Shown here one piece after another: positions 22,885-33,800 of a stretch of DNA of 64,000 bases. Position 1 is the first letter of the stretch, and each line of letters begins with the position of its first letter. Location: assembly GCA_903813345.2 (NCBI GenBank), contig CAIIXF020000009.1, positions 26,512,740 through 26,576,739 on the forward strand, written 5' to 3'. The stretch comes from Owenia fusiformis. Its lineage: Eukaryota; Annelida; Polychaeta; Sabellida; Oweniidae. A model generated the notes under the pieces. It was not told where the DNA came from. It searched no databases and worked only from the letters and a program-made list of their open reading frames with translations. Made by a program: the position numbers and the translations under genes.

Positions 22885-25800
22885 GTAAGTTGATTTACAG
22901 TAGTCTAGATTTAGGCCTAGATTCTACTGTTGGCTTAGATCTAACTTTTGTTTGCAAGCCTTTTGTGATTGGTAGTTGTCATTTGTTTTGCTTTCAATTT
23001 TGAAGTTATAATTTTGAAATAATTAAACAATTCAATCTACAAACATATAGTACGTATGTATACTTAATTGTACATTTCAAATTTTACTTTTTTTTTTACT
23101 TTCAGTCAGTTTTAACCAATCTGCTGGCAAAGGCAAACAAGTCCTGCCTGGAGGCACTAAAGACAGATCAGCATTACAACATGGATACTTTGGAGAAAAA
23201 TATAACAGAGTGTTTGAAGGAGAAAGTTATACAGACCCAATAAAAAGGAGAAGACAAAACAGATTAAAAGAGTCTCAGAAAAATATTGGAAAACCTTTCT
23301 TACCTAGTAATGGAGATAAAAAACCGTAAGTTCATATTGCGTGCCACTTCAATGTCATTTCGAATAAGCAGTGAGCATTTATTTTGCGGTACGTGTAAAT
23401 GAAGACAATCACCGAGGAGTTAATCATGATACAGAGTAGTTAATTTTATCTATCATAAAAATACTAAAATCTTTTGACTTACTGCACATACTGCAGTACT
23501 GTTCTGTACATGTTCATATAGGATTGAATGGGATATGAACATACATGCATGCATACTGTACAGGAGTACCAAAGAAAAGTACCGAACAGTCTCAACATTC
23601 CCAATTTGTACGTGTCAGGCGCGTAGCCAGAATTTGCCAAGGGGGTTCACCTTTTGAAAAATTCCAGGGGGTTCACTTGTGACAATTTTGGTCCAAAAAA
23701 GGCCGAAATCACTTAAAAAGTGCTCAGAATGGTGAAGAACTGCATGATTTTGAAAGATTTTTTGGCCAGGCGGGGTTCACTCATCATCGAACCATCGAAC
23801 CCCCCCCCTGGCTACGGGCCTGTGTTAAAATAACATTTTATTGGAATAATTATTGACCTCCGTTTTTTCCAGTCTATCATTCAAATTAAAATTGTATAGA
23901 TGTACATGCAATGAGATTCATTGTTTTTAGTAAAATCAATAATAGATTTTCAGATTTTATTTTGTATATTTTATTTTATATGACAAGGAATCATTATATT
24001 TTGTAGATCTGGTTTAGGAAATCACTATGGCACATTAACTGGACCCATTGGAGCATTTAGTCCAGTCTCCAAAGGTGGAAAAGGCAATACAGGGAATGGA
24101 AAAAATGTTCTAACAAACCCAGGAAAGAAAGGAACTGGATTTGGGTGAGTAACTCCTATAATTTTTCGGAATTGAAAGAAAAATGCAAAAATGAATTATA
24201 AAGTAAAATGAACATTTACTACACAATTGATTGTTTGCCTTTTATTTTTGGACAAATAAACAAAGGCTTGTTATGTGAAGATGTATATTGTGCCAGATCA
24301 ATCATTCATATTGATTGCACCATGGTAATATAGACTCTTAATAACAAACACGATACTAGTCTGTGTTGCAATAAACAAAAACAAAGAAAACATCAAGGTT
24401 TTTGTAAAATAACATACATGTATGTACATGACTGCATGAGTCTTATTAACCCCCATAGCTTTACTACTGTACTGTAGTAGATCTTGAAATTCCAATTCCA
24501 TTAAGTCTAGAAAAAATAACTGTTTAAAATGTTTTCAATGTAATAATTTCATAAAAATAAAAATGCATTGATGCACAATTAGACTTATAAACTAATTGAA
24601 ATCATTTTATCATTGCAGATATGTAGGTGTAACTTTAGGAAAATACCAGAATCACATGCCTGATGAGTATGACAGAGCGAAACAAATAACCAAAGTAAGT
24701 CAAATATCTGTTCTCTGTAGGTCAGGTCATGCACATAGGCATCATCATAATCCATGATTATCATACAGGTCCGTGCACCATAGCCAGGGGGATTAAGGGG
24801 AACCAATCTTATTTATAACGTCCATTTCCATAGCAACGGCCTGAGTGAAAATTCTTTTTTCATCGAATTCCTAAAGAATGGTATTGGAGCTTTCCAATGA
24901 TACCAAAATTTCGCTGGGGTCAAAATAAATATTAAACTCCCATTTATTTCTGAATTCCTTAGCACTTTTCAAGTGATTTTGGGCCAAAGTTGTCAAAAGT
25001 GAAACCCTCTCAAGATTTTTTGAAAAATGATCTGCCCCTTAGTAAATATAAAGCAAGCTATGTAATATTTTTATGAACATATACAGTATTTTTTGTGTCC
25101 CAATTTGACAGATCATTGTAATGCATGCATGTTAATAAGTGAATTGGACATATCAATGAACATTGGATATATCAATAGTAAATGGTAAATAATACATAAA
25201 TACAGTAGTATCACTGAATTATTTTAACAAATTATTATTTCAGAAAATAAATGGAGATCATAGAAAAGCATTAAAAGGTGGTGCATTCAAACTGAACATG
25301 CACGCACAATCATATTTTGACGCCAACCCCTACAGATCAGATAGACCTTTACCCCCAGTGAAATCATCAGGAGGGAAACGAAGAGAAGTAAAACCATTCA
25401 AACAGAGCTCACCACCTAAATCTGTAAGTGATAAGAATTTTATAGTTTATTGTAGCTTGACTTCATATTATTTGCTTTTGGGAAACTAATGTTTGATTTC
25501 TTAAAGTTTTATTCCATTTCATAAGTTCAAGCTGATCAACAAGGAATGCAAAAATAGACATTCAATGTAGCCATGCAAAAAGTATAATCAAAAAGATTAA
25601 ACCTTGGTCACTTATCCATTGAGAGTGTCACATTTTTAGCTTTTAATTGAATACATATATTTAAAAAGATTGCTTGTAGCCATTTCGAATTTTTCTGAAG
25701 ATACACATTTAACTTTTAGATGGCAGGAATGAAGGCTGGAACATTTGACCCCTACCCCTCTCATTCAGCAGATCCTTACAATGTAAAGATAACTCGACCT

Positions 25801-27148
25801 GTGCATGTAGTCAACAAAACTGGAAAAATATTCATGCCATCTCCAGGTCCCAAAAGCTTCCCTATGTCGTCTGTGGTCAACACCAATGTTGATAGGTATG
25901 TAGAAGTCATATATTTCTTAACAATAATCATTTGGAATTTATTTAGATATATATATAAATAAAAATATATATTCTCAGACTTATATATTTGTGAATGAAT
26001 ATTTTCTGTTTATTAACTGTATGCCCTTTTCTTCTATGTATTTTCATTTGAAAAATTATAGCTTAATTACTAATTTGATTATAAATTAAAGGATAAATAT
26101 GTATCAGATAATGATTAAAAAAAAGGCTTAACAAATTTTCTATAAAATTAATGTCTTTCTTTTGATTCTGCTTGACTTTGTTTCTTAGAATTGTGTGTGT
26201 ATTTTTTAAGAGAGGCATCAAAACTAATTATGAATTTCTTTATTATATTTTAACGGTAAACAACTATAAGAAATTCATAATTAATGTTTGAATTTTCTCC
26301 ATTTCAATTCTTTGCTTATATTTGCCCTTACGTTTTAGGTCTATGAACAAGCAGAATTACAAGGCCGTTACTGGAGTGATGTCATACTAATTATGATGTC
26401 ATACTAATAATGCTATTTATGGAAAAGATGTCATACTAATGAACTTTGTCTGAAGTCATTGTGTATTTCTTAATACATATGCAATCTGGCTTAAGCTTTA
26501 CTAGGAAGGTGCCAATTATAGTTTTTGTGATCATTTAGAACTCTGCTTCTGTGACTGATTTCTCATGCCAAATATCTTTTAAGACTGAAATTACATGTAG
26601 CTAAGAAGGAATTTTGCTTGACTGTAAAATCTTGAATATGCAACTGAATTGTAGTGTGTTTACTTCTTTTCTACTATAAGTATATGTACTATGAAGTATT
26701 GACTTGTTTTACAATTGTACACAATTTTGAACTCAATTACTATTTATACTACTTACAAATACAAGTTCAAGACTCTTTTCTACATTCCTTTACTGATTTG
26801 ACAATGAATTAAATCAAATGTGTAGATCATGACATATTATTCCAATACTAATTTCTTGCCATACAGTGTATGCTGTTCCCTTATGTAGAGACTTTTAATT
26901 GTAAACATAGCTTTGTAGACATACAAAACGTACCTTATCTATACCTAGTGATTACTATCTAGTATTAATTTATCCAGGGTTTCTTCAGCCTCTCCTTACT
27001 GATACATTAACACAATTTACCTGTAATATCTGTATGTCACCATATCACATGTCACCATAGTAACAAAGCACTTCTCTTCTACAGGTCTATTAATAGTTCT
27101 AACTACAAGAATATTGCACTAGCTCGGGCATCAACCATGGCATACTAG
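22794..27148 (+). CDS. CFAP96: CFAP96 (C4orf47/UPF0602), cilia- and flagella-associated protein (whole gene)
   Basis: The product is the homologue of human C4orf47/CFAP96, a cilium- and centrosome-associated protein without an enzymatic domain. Six common exons (22794-22884, 23106-23325, 24007-24144, 24619-24694, 25244-25423, 25720-25895) join in phase through GT-AG sites. Two candidate last exons follow: 26339-26390 (310 aa total) and 27085-27148 (314 aa total), against about 309 aa for human. Recognisable segments, in order, are KTDMERVGLF, YVPPGS, VLPGGTKD, GYFGEKYNRVFEGE, KPFLPSNGDKKP, GLGNHYGT, NPGKKGTGFGY, ALKGGAFKLN, YFDANPY, MKAGTFDPYPSHSADPY and PSPGPKSFPMSSV, then an NYK-containing C-terminus. 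The ATG at 22794 is chosen because KTDMER lies at the family's N-terminus. The promoter region 22423-22510 has YY1-, ETS- and RFX-like sites. Confidence 0.95.
23106..23325 (+). CDS. CFAP96: CFAP96 exon 2
   Basis: This exon encodes residues 31-103, including LPGGTKD, YFGEKYNRVFEGE and KPFLPSNGDKKP. The acceptor follows a long T tract (TTTACTTTCAG) and the donor is GTAAGT. Confidence 0.93.
23616..23822. mobile_element. 207-bp CAGGCCCGTAGCC-type TIR element in CFAP96 intron 2
   Basis: Ends CAGGCGCGTAGCCAG...CTGGCTACGGGCCTG, with internal GGGGGTTCAC blocks. The opposite-orientation copy is at 44676-44844. The ends resemble hAT-type short elements, but I see no clean 8-bp target duplication. Confidence 0.75.
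24007..24144 (+). CDS. CFAP96: CFAP96 exon 3
   Basis: This exon encodes residues 104-149: GLGNHYGTLTGPIGAF, a Gly/Lys/Asn-rich stretch, and NPGKKGTGFG. The acceptor is TTTTGTAG and the donor GTGAGT. Confidence 0.93.
24619..24694 (+). CDS. CFAP96: CFAP96 exon 4
   Basis: This exon encodes residues 150-175 (YVGVTLGKYQ...). The acceptor is CATTGCAG and the donor GTAAGT; it ends on a codon boundary. Confidence 0.9.
25244..25423 (+). CDS. CFAP96: CFAP96 exon 5
   Basis: This exon encodes residues 176-235, with ALKGGAFKLN, YFDANPY and FKQSSPPKS. It is exactly 180 nt, phase 0 at both ends, so skipping it would not break the frame. Confidence 0.93.
25720..25895 (+). CDS. CFAP96: CFAP96 exon 6
   Basis: This exon encodes residues 236-293, with the most conserved family segment, MKAGTFDPYPSHSADPY, and PSPGPKSFPMSSV. 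It ends in phase 2, which fits either last exon. Confidence 0.93.
26339..26390 (+). CDS. CFAP96: CFAP96 last exon, version a
   Basis: The acceptor CGTTTTAG is followed by an in-phase 17-residue C-terminus, RSMNKQNYKAVTGVMSY, then TAA. The stop lies inside GATGTCATACTAAT, a 14-bp word repeated twice more in the next 60 bp. The human C-terminus also has an N-Y-K motif and ends in Ser-Tyr, which favours this version as the ancestral one. Confidence 0.8.
27085..27148 (+). CDS. CFAP96: CFAP96 last exon, version b (alternative)
   Basis: The acceptor TTCTACAG is followed by an in-phase 21-residue C-terminus starting RSINSSNYKNIALARA and ending TMAY, then TAG. It shares the R-S-(M/I)-N-x-x-N-Y-K pattern and terminal Tyr with version a, about 700 bp upstream. 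It is probably a duplicated terminal exon, used alternatively or degenerating. Confidence 0.65.
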
Positions 27149-30100
27149 ACTATGACGTATGATATTGATGATGTCATATCATGATAACTCAACTACTGAG
27201 TAGGCAGTAAGATTATACTAGAGGGTCATGTCATGGTTTCCATAGTTGTAATTACTGAATTAGGAATCTTTTTACTTTACGAATGACTCTGGTAAAGTGA
27301 ATGTACCGAAGTTAAAGACTTGAACGATGTAAAAAGACAATGCTCAAGGGAGTAATTTTAATTTACAAAACATTCTAGTATTATGGGCGTCAAATTCACA
27401 TACGTTATACATGTACATTTATGAATACAATATAGTTTGGTATAATAGATTTAAATGGTGTATATAACAATCTTGACATTTTTGACATATTGTATGACAT
27501 ATATTTTTGTGCAAAGATGATACCAGGCAAGATATTTCTATGTGATTATACCTATGAGATTGTAACCATTATTGTGATTTTAAAATGATTGTGATTACAT
27601 TTATACAATTATGTGATTGTGGTACACACCTCGAGTTTTCAAGTTTGTATACTTGCTAAGATGTGATGTTAAATAGATTACATAAAACTTAAACCATAAA
27701 CGTGGTCAAAAAGCATAACAATACATGCATATAAATAATTTGTACATATTACCTCTCTGTGGTATATGGATGGATAACCAAATACTCACTTCAACTGCCA
27801 GTCATGAACACCAGTCATTAGAATTTCATTGTAGATAATCATCAGACTCATTTTCATCCTTACCATCACCAGAAACGTAAATACTATATTTTGTATAAAG
27901 ATAAATCTGTAATTTATATGAACTGAATTCTTAATACTACTGCTGTAGTATACTGTACTGTATTCTGTAGTATATTTCCTAGGTCTTGACTCACACGTAT
28001 ACATGCAAAAATGATGTTAAGTTGGAGATAGAACCATATTGTGATCTGAGTACAAAGAACTCCTTTTTTTCAGTAACACTATCAAATGAAAGAAAATGTT
28101 TCATTTTCTCGATAACAATTTATGTAAAAATACAGTATACTTTAAATATACATAAGAATTATCATTGACATGATTGATAATGATATATGATGTTTTATAA
28201 TAAAAATGTATGAGAAATATTTCAAAAGTTTTGTTGACTTATATCTTCTTATCAATGTACGTATTTTTGGGAAACCAACAATGATCGAACAAAACGAATT
28301 GGTGTCTCCAGCTTCTCCGGCATTTTACTTGAAGTTAGACCAGTCACCTGTTGATACCTCTTTTGGGAATAGAAGAGGTAGTTACCAGATTCACCATCAG
28401 GGAAAATTAAACTCTCAAAGTTGATAAACACATTTTCAAACCACATTTCTAGATGTACTTTTACATGCAGATTTCAGATCGATATCACTTTGACTGGATT
28501 TTGAATTTTTAATGACGGAAATCAAGAATTATTTCTACTTGCATTTAGTTTATTAAGAGACTGTTATATTAACTTTCAAAAATGAAAGGCAGAATTCATT
28601 AATTTCTGCACACTGGAAAGTTTCATATGACAAAAGTAATTTAAAGAAATATCATAGGTCAACGATCTTGATCAAAGACTGTTAACCTCCCTCTACCTTC
28701 TTCACCAAGTGCCAACACTAAGTAAATAAGGAGGGAGGGGGGGGGTCCAGAGTATTGAAGCAAGACTTACATGTGGTCACCGACTTCATTTTTTATGTCA
28801 CCAGCAGCAGAATTTGGTTACTTGTTATAGTCTCAGTCATAGTTTTTGGGGACGGTGTTCGGCGGTTGGTGGTGGGCCGGTATAACATAAACATAAAATA
28901 CACCTTTCTGCCATTACATGTTACCATAGCAAAATATCGAAGGTCAAAAAGGTATTTTTCAACTTGTGCAAATTGACCACATTTGAGATTTGACCTTCAA
29001 TGATTTGGAGTTGAGGTAAACCCGGGAGGTCAAATGAGTCACTAAAGATATAACGAGGTCTGAAAAGAACAAAAAAACTAACCAACCGGCATGTACTGTA
29101 ACCAACTTAGCAACTAATTTGGTAACTAACTTTAACTTTTTGAATGACGAAGGAACCAAAATAGTAACCATCTAAGAAACTAACTTTGTCGGTAATCCGA
29201 CCTACACATATGATTTTTTCTGTTGTTGGCAGTCAGGGACAACATCTGTAAGAAATGATACACTTTTCTTCATCCTAGACTTTTGTAACCATTTGCAGGT
29301 GGTGACATTTTGTCAGTAATGCCATTACTGGATAAAATTCATTAAATCTATTAAAGTTAAGACTCATTTTCAAGTATATATCACGAAAATATAATGTAGC
29401 TTAAACACTCGTCGAATCATTATCATATGCCATCACATTGCCAGAAAACAACAACCTCACTTATTAGCTAATGCGTATAAAATAGGATCATGGTGAAACT
29501 AAACGTTTTTAAGAGAACTGATACGTGAACGTGTTATAATTCCCACCACAGGGCTGGTACGAGCTTGCCACAAGAGATCGGTAGAGGGTCTATGTAAGCA
29601 GTCACGACACTCCCTTTGTGAACACCCATGGGAATTCTCCTTGTATCCAGTATTTTTGTAAATACTACATACATGTACACTCAAACTTTATTCTTACATC
29701 TTACATGCAAGCCACATCAATTTATGAGTAGTTTCTCTTGTGCAACTACATGAAGACTATGACACACCGTTGTCTCTAAGCTCAGTGTCCAACATGTGGC
29801 AGGTACCTACACATATAGTGGGAAGCGGGGTATACTGGGGTACACAGTCTTACACGTATGCGCTCAGTCGCTACACTGTGTCAGGCATGCCGTTGGAGTT
29901 CCTGCACGAAAGTGCAGTAGGTATTTTGCATTTACAGTATGGTAGGCGCCCACGAAGGGGAATGCACTAATAGCATTTCAGATGGATTGTAATCTCCATG
30001 TAAAGTGAAACTCCAGAGTAGTCAGTCTAGAGATAAGAGGTTCATATTTTGGTTCAGTCATGCATTCTGGGATATTTCCTCTTCTTCATCATTTACCCAG

Positions 30101-30179
30101 CCTGCTTTCTTCTTCACTATTTGTAATGAAGGTATTGATTGGGTTAGCAACAAGAGCTGACAGGGAAAGATTGTATGCA
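27149..30179. other. intergenic region between CFAP96 and the GNAT gene
   Basis: It contains CFAP96 3' UTR sequence of unknown length, one ATGTCACCA element and, from about 29,550, a GC-richer stretch leading into the GNAT promoter. The 76-codon open frame at 29740-29970 has no recognisable motif. Confidence 0.5.
28795..29314. mobile_element. ATGTCACCA...GGTGGTGACAT dispersed element
   Basis: It starts TATGTCACCAGCAGC and ends GCAGGTGGTGACAT, with a GACGGTGTTCGGCGGT core. Related ends or cores lie at 30926-32140, 34640-34720 and 39950-40080. No coding capacity is seen. Confidence 0.5.
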
Positions 30180-30254
30180 CCAATCAGAATTTGTGTAATG
30201 TTTCCCTGTTGGATACATGGGTCTATAAATAGTTCATAATATTGATTCCCTTTC
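30180..30254 (+). promoter_or_regulatory. CCAAT/TATA promoter of the GNAT gene
   Basis: CCAATCAG at 30180-30187 and TATAAATA at 30224-30231 are correctly spaced for a core promoter. The transcription start would fall near 30255, just upstream of the inferred 5' UTR exon. TATA promoters usually mark regulated rather than housekeeping genes. Confidence 0.6.
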
Positions 30255-30790
30255 GGTGTTTATTCACAGACTCTGGAATCCAAGTATCATGCGCCAGGGA
30301 GGGACTCGATCATCGATACTGCTCTTGTGAGTTCGCACTTTCACCAGCAGGTACCTGGGGTACACAGTTTAAATTTAAAGTGAAAAAAATATAGTCAGAT
30401 GATTCATGTCCCGGTGAGTATGAATAGCTCTATTGCAAAGTTCAGCTGTTTATCATGTTTATCAGGCTGATTCATGATTACAACTTATAAGTACACAGTG
30501 GGGTTATAAAGATGTCACCCACCTTCTAATGATTTCTTAAATATAAGTCTATATATACCGGTCGATTAAATAAGAACACCTCGGTTTTATCGAGTAGTTA
30601 GATTATTGATTTTGAGTTAAGGCGAGAAACGTTTTTTTTCTCCCACCCTGTATGGCATAAAAGCACTATTCGAAGACTATCCCATTCCGTTTTTGCAGTA
30701 ATGTTGTCTCTCAACAAAGCCAAGCACAACAGTAACAACATCAGGAGGCTACAGACCTGTAACTAAGAGTACGTATACTGAGGTTCAAGG
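30255..30790 (+). other. GNAT 5' UTR: two inferred exon parts with two upstream ORFs
   Basis: The inferred non-coding exon runs from about 30255 to 30350 (donor CAGCAG/GTACCT) and joins 30699-30790 (acceptor CGTTTTTGCAG). It holds an upstream ORF of 13 codons plus stop at 30289-30330 and another of 21 codons plus stop at 30701-30766, which ends 24 nt before the main ATG. The first exon's start is inferred from the TATA box. Confidence 0.45.
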
Positions 30791-30820
30791 ATGGCCAGTG
30801 ATCACGGTGGGCCACAGCAG
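30791..30820 (+). CDS. GNAT gene, first coding exon
   Basis: This exon encodes MASDHGGPQQ. The donor GTATGA follows the last codon exactly, so the exon ends in phase 0 and the next exon begins GGG ACG ATG. An alternative start at the in-frame ATG at 32261 is possible if this exon is skipped. Confidence 0.7.
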
Positions 30821-33800
30821 GTATGATTCCTTTATTGTAATGTATGGTAGTCAAAGACTTCGTTATCTTAAAAGATAATTTTCCTTGACCAGTTAAGATG
30901 ATGATCGCTGGGCATTCTTATGTTATCACCACCGAAGAGTGGTGACCTATTAGTTATTATACAATAGTCACATTACTTTGGGCAATTCGCGGTGTCTGTA
31001 ATTTTTTTCCATAATTTAACACTATTATCCCGTCTCGTGACAAGCTGTTTTAATTTGTTTTGAGTTGTATACTTACTGTAGCTTTTCTTGCTTTTATTTG
31101 ATTAGTTTATATGTTCAAATAACGTTTGATATTCAGCACTTAGTATCAATAATCAAAAGTACTTTAGTACTTTAGGAAACTATCGTCACTTGGTGCTTTT
31201 CAGTTGTATATATCAATATTAGGGAGGCTCAGATACACGTTTTTTAAAACATGTACATTATCGTGTAGAATTACTGTTGATTACTAGTTGTTCTCCCTGT
31301 ACTGTTTACTTGGCCGATAAAAGTATGTGGAAAATAGATCTCTGCTAAAGTGAATTGAGAGTGGGACAGTAACCCCTGGGGGTCGAAACATTATGCACTC
31401 ATGTATATTTAAAGATTCTCTTAAAAACGTATAACTTAACCTCCTAATAATATCGGTGATAAAATAACGTACAGAAAATAATTTGGCAAAGTCCACAAAT
31501 TAACTTTTAGCATTTACATTTAGAATATTATCAGTTTAATAGGTGACGTAAATTAATCAAATTAGTCCAAATTCATTTTCAAATCATTTACTAGGATTTA
31601 AATTTAAATCAGGGAATTCAGAAACAAGGCATTAACACGACAAAATGTCACCACCTTGTTGCTTACAATATTATGAGTTCAATCTTAGTCAGATTTGAAT
31701 TTCTTAGAACTTGTAGATGATTTTGAAAAAATAAATTGGTCAATTTGAAGCAATTTGAAAAATACCTTTTTGACTTTTTAACCTTGAGAAGGTCATTGAA
31801 AGTCAAATCTCAAATTTAAAGTAAGATTTGAACTTCTGATAACTTGTAGATGATTTGAAAAAATGGTTAATTTGAAGCAAGTTGAAAAAAGACCTTTTTG
31901 ACCTTTTTTGACCTTGAAAAGGTAATTAAAGGTCAAATCTTAAATATAAAGTCAGAAAGTACTTCTGGAAACATGTAGATGATTTTGAAAAAAATTGAAG
32001 TCAGTCTAAACAGTATTTGTTAAGTTATTGGAAGTTGTAAGAATTTGTTACAGACGCCGAGCGCCAACCGCCGATCGCCAACCGCCGTCAAAAACAAACG
32101 GAGATCATAACAATATGTCACCACTTTTTGGTGGTGACATAAAAACGAAGATCACTGTTATGTAAAAGGTTACATAAGTTATTCTCTAGTTTCTGTACCT
32201 TAACAGACCTCGGTTGTATAAATCAAGTGAGTCTATGTTGCTATTACATTGCAGGGGACGATGCCCTTAGATACAAGTAATGCTATTGTCAATCAACCAC
32301 TTGGACATCATGAGCAGGTTGGAAGCACACCGGATGATATCATAATAAGAACATCTAGTGACACACCTGAACATGAGTCTACCACAGGGACGACATTGTC
32401 TGATGTTAATGTTGTAAGAGCTATGGAAGAGGACGATGCTGACTTTGCGGGTAGAATGGAAGTGGAATCGTTTAGATCTAAATATGAATGTGCGGTAGGA
32501 AAGAACAGGTAAATGCAAACGTTGTTGAATCATGTTCCGTAGCGACTTGCAAAGTAGCAAATCTGCAAATACATGGTCGATGTTTTTTAAGGAACCAAAA
32601 CACTGATACTTGTATTATATAAGAAACAAAATTGTTATCCTAAATACCACAAAGGGCCACTTTTATCTGAAACATGTCAAACTCGTTTCTTTTTCCAGAA
32701 TGGAAGAATGTACCGTCATACGACAGAATAATTATCGAGATACAGATGATAAAAACTGTAGGATCTTTATTGCTGAATATAAAAACAAACGTGCCGGGAT
32801 GCTCTTCCTAAAATTCCATGGATATAAGTGAGTTGCCTGGTGAACTATAATTGGGTTGGATCGTTTCTGGATGGATTTCTGGGTGGTTTCTTTTACTAGA
32901 TTCTTTGTTGGTTTCAATATACTGGCTTTATTGGTGTGTCCAATAATTGTCTCTTCCACCAGTAATTATACTCAGTAAATACTGTGGCGAATAAGTTGCG
33001 ATGATCTTTCCTTTATTCTAAAAGAAGTAACACTTTTCAGTCAATTTGGCTTACAGTTCAAGTACTCCATTGTCTTAGAGAATTTTGATATCATTCATAT
33101 TGACGGGGGCAGTGCTGCAGCTTTTCCAGTTGAATTTTTTTTATTAAAGACTGGACTGCGATGACAGCGAGGCAATACATGTATGTCCAGGTTCAGCTTC
33201 TTTGCCTTTGGGGTTTACATGTAATTTTTTCTACGGTTAAATTCTTTGAATGCATTACTATGAAATAATAATCACTTTTGTGAACTTTTGTAAATATTTT
33301 GAACAAGTAAAGTTATTATCAGAGGAAAATATTTTTCAGAGGAAGGAGTTCATCGACGTGTGACCTCTATGATAGACTTGGATGTCGTAGCACACATGGG
33401 TAAGTCGAATAAAAGTCACACGTGAGTAACAGGGAGAAATCACGATTAATATAGATAAAATAGGTAGAATTGCTGAATAACCATGTGCATAGTGACCATC
33501 CAAATTGACCCTCCAAAATAAACAGGAATTTTTAGTGGTGTTACTGGAAGATAGATGGCGAGGGGGACAAATAAACTCCATGAACATCCACTTCCACTTG
33601 ATATTCCATTTCAGTATGCTGTGGTACATTTGTCTGGAGAACGCGGCTTCGATAGATCCAGTAGAGTGTTACATAGAATGTATATGTGTTGACAAGGAGC
33701 ACAGAGGCAAAGGGATTGGCAAGATCCTAATGGAACGAGCAGAACAAGAGGCAAAAGCAATAGGATGTTCAGTAAGTACAGGTCATACAGTGGAGCATGG

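Noticed and set aside
33505-33614. Upstream part of the open frame containing the GNAT acetyl-CoA loop
   Set aside because: The conserved part begins at the acceptor CCATTTCAG (33614). The residues before it are intron sequence and unlike a GNAT fold.
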